From: HXMU1420-2 sp040830545
GTDB lineage: Bacteria > Pseudomonadota > Alphaproteobacteria > Rhodobacterales > Rhodobacteraceae
DNA: 42,478 nt
Direction of reading: 5' to 3'
NCBI GenBank assembly: GCA_040830545.1
Contig: JBFOMB010000027.1
Span: 1-42,478, forward strand
Part shown: positions 40,152-42,478 of the stretch, one piece after another
Numbering within the stretch: position 1 is the first letter of the stretch
How the letters are laid out: every line of letters starts with the position of its first letter
Notes under the pieces: generated by a model
The model's database searches: none
The model's input: the letters and a program-made list of their open reading frames with translations, nothing else
Told to the model about the DNA's origin: nothing
Program-made: the position numbers and the translations under genes

Positions 40152-41132
40152 TCAGGGCCTGAGCAAGGCAACCGACATCGCCAGACCCGGCTCCGCCCTT
40201 GCCACGCACGCGGCCACATGAGCACAAATCGGCGTCGGCACATCGTACTGTTGTCCCAGCCGAATGATCTCGCCCTGCAGGGCATCAATCTCGGTCCCGC
40301 GCCCCGCATCCAGATCATAGGCCATGGAGGTCCGTGCCTCAGCATCAATCGCAATCATCTGCGCGGCCACCCGCCGAAACAAAGGGGTCGGCAGGCGCAG
40401 GATGAACGGTATCATCCGGCTGGGCACTGGCGCGGTTGATTGTTCGGCAATGCCAGCTGCGCGCAAAACGGCCAAAGTTTCCGCCATCTGATCCGCCATC
40501 AATCGCCGCCAGTCACGATCCAACAACTGCGCCTGCAAGGTCAAACCGGACAGGGCATTCAGCGCATTGTTGATGTTGATCAACAGCTTGCCCCATTGGA
40601 TGGCGTCCATGTCATCCGCTTCGGACACGGCCAAACGCGGCACCGACAAAACCCGCGCCACATCCCCCATACCCGACCCGACAACAATATCTCCGCTCGT
40701 CGCGCGGTGATACGCACCGGGTCCCTTTGGCACCACGTTGAACGGAACCATTCCGGCGCGCACATCGCGCCCCGGCAGCCCTGCGCGCAGCATCTGCGCC
40801 GCCGCGTGACCGTTTTGCAGGCTGACCACGGTTGCCCCCTGAGGCGCGTGCTGCGCAATCAGCGCGGCCATCTCCGGCGTGGCGTCCGTCTTTACTGTCA
40901 CCAGCACCAGGTCAGCGCCGGCCAACACCGCAGGGTCATCTGACAAGGAAAGCCGCGCGGCATCAACACAGGCATCCAGACCGGTAAAATCTGTCAGCTG
41001 TAGCCCGTTGTCGCGAATACCGTCCAACACACGCGCGCGCCCCAAAAGGGTCACGTCTCGCCCGGCCAAGGCCAAAAGCCCACCGACAAAACAGCCAATG
41101 CTTCCGGCCCCGGCCACCACGATCCGTGTCAT
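40152..41132 (-). CDS. panE: 2-dehydropantoate 2-reductase
   Basis: 326 residues from ATG 41132 with AGGGGGG upstream. NADPH-dependent reduction of ketopantoate to pantoate, in coenzyme A synthesis. Nucleotide motif 'VAGAGSIGCFVGG' (6-18), 'VTVKTDAT', 'SLQNG' near 104-108, catalytic Lys182 in 'DAIQWGKLLININNALNAL', and the C-terminal 'TSMAYDLDAGRGTEIDALQGEI'. A longer upstream frame has no family match. Other ketoreductase activities in this family are possible, but panE is the simplest reading. Confidence 0.9.
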   Translation of the reverse strand: MTRIVVAGAGSIGCFVGGLLALAGRDVTLLGRARVLDGIRDNGLQLTDFTGLDACVDAARLSLSDDPAVLAGADLVLVTVKTDATPEMAALIAQHAPQGATVVSLQNGHAAAQMLRAGLPGRDVRAGMVPFNVVPKGPGAYHRATSGDIVVGSGMGDVARVLSVPRLAVSEADDMDAIQWGKLLININNALNALSGLTLQAQLLDRDWRRLMADQMAETLAVLRAAGIAEQSTAPVPSRMIPFILRLPTPLFRRVAAQMIAIDAEARTSMAYDLDAGRGTEIDALQGEIIRLGQQYDVPTPICAHVAACVARAEPGLAMSVALLRP

Positions 41133-41223
41133 AAGCCCCCCTGCTTCTTCTTGGTGCAAATACTCAATTCCGCCCGCGCGACAAACGCAAGCTCCACAGG
41201 AAGAACATCGCGGCGACACACAC

Positions 41224-41246
41224 AGAAAAAGAGCGCGCGGAAGCGC
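41224..41246 (-). terminator. Intrinsic terminator of argF
   Basis: On the minus strand GAGCGC (41246-41241) pairs with GCGCTC (41234-41229), followed by TTTTT at 41228-41224. It lies 15 bases past the argF stop. Good rho-independent shape. Confidence 0.8.
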
Positions 41247-41260
41247 TCAATTTGGCAACG

Positions 41261-42187
41261 TCAGACCCCGAGACACCAGCGCAGGATGGCCTTTTGCGCG
41301 TGCAGCCGGTTTTCCGCCTCGTCAAAGATCACCGATTGCGGGCCATCCATGACCTCGGACGTCACCTCTTCGCCGCGATGGGCGGGCAGGCAGTGCATGA
41401 ACAGCGCATCCGGTTTGGCATGGGACATCAGGTCTGCGTTCACCTGATAGGGGCGCAACATGTTGTGGCGGCGCTCGCGAGCGGATTGGGCATCGTGCAT
41501 GGACACCCATGTGTCCGCAACGATCAGGTCGGCACCCTCAACGGCCTTGTAGGCGTCCCGCTCAATCTCAACCTTGCTGCCTTTCGAGCGGGCAAGGTCC
41601 ATGAACTCTTGCTCCGGGTCCAGTTGTGGTGGACCACTGAAGGTCAGGTCGAAACCAAACTGCCCTGCAGCATGGAGGAAGGAGGCACAGACATTGTTGC
41701 CGTCGCCGGTCCAGACCACTTTCTTCCCCGTGATCGGCCCACGATGTTCTTCGTAGGTCATGATGTCCGCCATGATCTGGCAGGGATGGGTGCGATCCGT
41801 CAGACCGTTGATCACCGGCACATCCGCCGCTTCGGCCATTTCGGTCAGGACACTTTCGTCAAACGTCCGGATCATGATCAGGTCGACATAGCGTGACAGG
41901 ACGCGGGCCGTGTCGGCGATGGTTTCACCATGGCCCAGCTGCATGTCGCTGCCGGACAGCACCATGCTCTGCCCGCCCATCTGCCGCACGCCCACGTCAA
42001 AGGACACGCGTGTGCGGGTCGACGGTTTTTCGAAGATCAGCGCAACCATGTGCCCGGCCAGCGGGGTTTCATCGTCCGGGGCGGCCTTGGGACGGCCCTG
42101 ACGCGCGGATTTCATCTGCCCGGCGTGGTCGATCATGGACCGCAGGTCGGCGGCGTCGGTTTTGTGAATATCAAGGAAGTGGTTCAT
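41261..42187 (-). CDS. argF: Ornithine carbamoyltransferase
   Basis: 308 residues, ATG at 42187. Joins carbamoyl phosphate and ornithine to citrulline in arginine synthesis. Carbamoyl-phosphate motif S56-TRTR60, 'HPCQ' (134-137), ornithine-side 'DTWVSM' (225-230) and 'HCLPAHRGEE' (265-274, catalytic Cys266). Usual length. An ArgD-like gene lies immediately upstream on the same strand, as is common in alphaproteobacteria, so the two would normally form one operon. Confidence 0.97.
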   Translation of the reverse strand: MNHFLDIHKTDAADLRSMIDHAGQMKSARQGRPKAAPDDETPLAGHMVALIFEKPSTRTRVSFDVGVRQMGGQSMVLSGSDMQLGHGETIADTARVLSRYVDLIMIRTFDESVLTEMAEAADVPVINGLTDRTHPCQIMADIMTYEEHRGPITGKKVVWTGDGNNVCASFLHAAGQFGFDLTFSGPPQLDPEQEFMDLARSKGSKVEIERDAYKAVEGADLIVADTWVSMHDAQSARERRHNMLRPYQVNADLMSHAKPDALFMHCLPAHRGEEVTSEVMDGPQSVIFDEAENRLHAQKAILRWCLGV

Positions 42188-42214
42188 ATCGGTTCAGGTT
42201 TTGTTGGGCGGAGG

Positions 42215-42233
42215 GAGGGGGCGCTGCCCCCTC
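42215..42233. repeat. GGGGGC / GCCCCC palindrome between argD-like gene and argF
   Basis: GAGGGGGC / GCCCCCTC form an 8-bp stem with a GCT loop, followed by TTGGCCTTTGGCCAA, a second palindrome, and CACCCCCGGATTATTTTCGGAACAATGAAG-like text in two pieces. Similar text is widespread between Rhodobacteraceae genes as far as I recall. It sits in the 94-base gap, downstream of the argD-like stop and just upstream of argF. Confidence 0.55.
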
Positions 42234-42281
42234 TTGGCCTTTGGCCAATTCACCCCCGGATTATTTTCGGAACAATGAAGG

Positions 42282-42478
42282 TCAAGCCGGTTTCACGTTG
42301 GTGGCGGCGGTGTCGAGGCGGGCGACGGCCTCGTCCATGTCAGCCTCGGTGATGGGGAGCGGGGGCAGGATGCGCAGGAAGGTGTCGGGGGCGGGGAGTG
42401 GGGGTACCTGGGGCGCATAACCTGCGTTTCAAACGGCCCCCATTGGGGGCGTGGACATGCAGGCCCGACACATGCCCT
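42282..42478 (-). pseudogene. argD: ArgD-like (acetylornithine aminotransferase) 3' end with in-frame stop
   Basis: Reading the minus strand from the window edge, the last 48 codons before the stop at 42284-42282 encode 'NAGYAPQVPPLPAPDTFLRI' then 'LPPLPITEADMDEAVARLDT', the typical C-terminal end of an ArgD-type pyridoxal-phosphate aminotransferase. A TGA at 42431-42429 interrupts the same frame just before this segment. The residues before it (a 'CRACMS..MGAV' stretch) still resemble the preceding region only loosely. The gene would normally lead an argD-argF operon. Either the gene is decaying, the sequence has an error, or the C-terminus is reached by another frame. Low to moderate certainty because most of the gene is outside the window. 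Confidence 0.45.

Overview
The window looks like a chromosomal segment of an alphaproteobacterium of the Rhodobacteraceae (Roseobacter group). This rests on GC-rich coding sequence, the character of the conserved proteins (2-hydroxyacid dehydrogenase, MeaB, HrpB, PanE, ArgF, LepA, L28, DUF2855, DUF817), secreted RTX-type proteins, and palindromic intergenic repeats of a kind common in this group. No ribosomal RNA, CRISPR array, insertion sequence or complete mobile element is visible. There is one tRNA gene, tRNA-Gln(UUG).

Layout. 1-4202: an accessory-looking stretch on the 3' side of tRNA-Gln. It holds the end of an unknown gene, a start-less AsmA-like C-terminal remnant, two related small secreted proteins, and a 494-residue protein. 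That protein joins a winged-helix-like N-terminus to a palm domain carrying the four hallmark motifs of the DNA polymerase A / T7-type RNA polymerase superfamily; it is the most interesting object here. 4355-10288: metabolic genes (haloalkane dehalogenase, SH3-domain secreted protein, hydroxypyruvate/glyoxylate-reductase-like enzyme, gamma-glutamyltransferase, D-lactate-dehydrogenase-like flavoprotein). 10301-14434: cell-surface genes (a clan GH-A-like glycoside hydrolase with a hydrophobic C-terminal tail, a membrane-anchored RTX-repeat protein, and a DUF707 protein). 14439-20585: a complete five-gene ABC importer of the peptide/opine/alpha-galactoside class, with a divergent DeoR-type regulator at 21231.

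22012-26448: DUF817 membrane protein, small membrane protein, esterase, rhodanese, an orphan Phd/YefM-like antitoxin with an acidic tail, and an AT-richer coiled-coil membrane protein of unknown function. 26603-32919: lepA, a GrpB-family gene flanked by two copies of a palindromic repeat, a small secreted protein, a LysR regulator overlapping a sirtuin gene, a copper-handling pair (DUF2946-like and PCuAC), and rpmB. 33196-42478: DUF2855, meaB, a DUF3108 secreted protein, a CAP-domain/RTX secreted protein with a long Thr-Pro-Asp linker, hrpB, panE, argF, and the 3' end of an argD-like gene that carries an in-frame stop.

Working together: the ABC importer and its DeoR regulator form one probable uptake regulon. 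PCuAC and its DUF2946-like partner probably handle periplasmic copper. argD and argF belong to arginine synthesis. The LysR and sirtuin genes are translationally linked. The polymerase-like gene has no recognisable partner; its position beside tRNA-Gln suggests a domesticated or selfish element. All names rest on motif recognition by eye; no database search was run.
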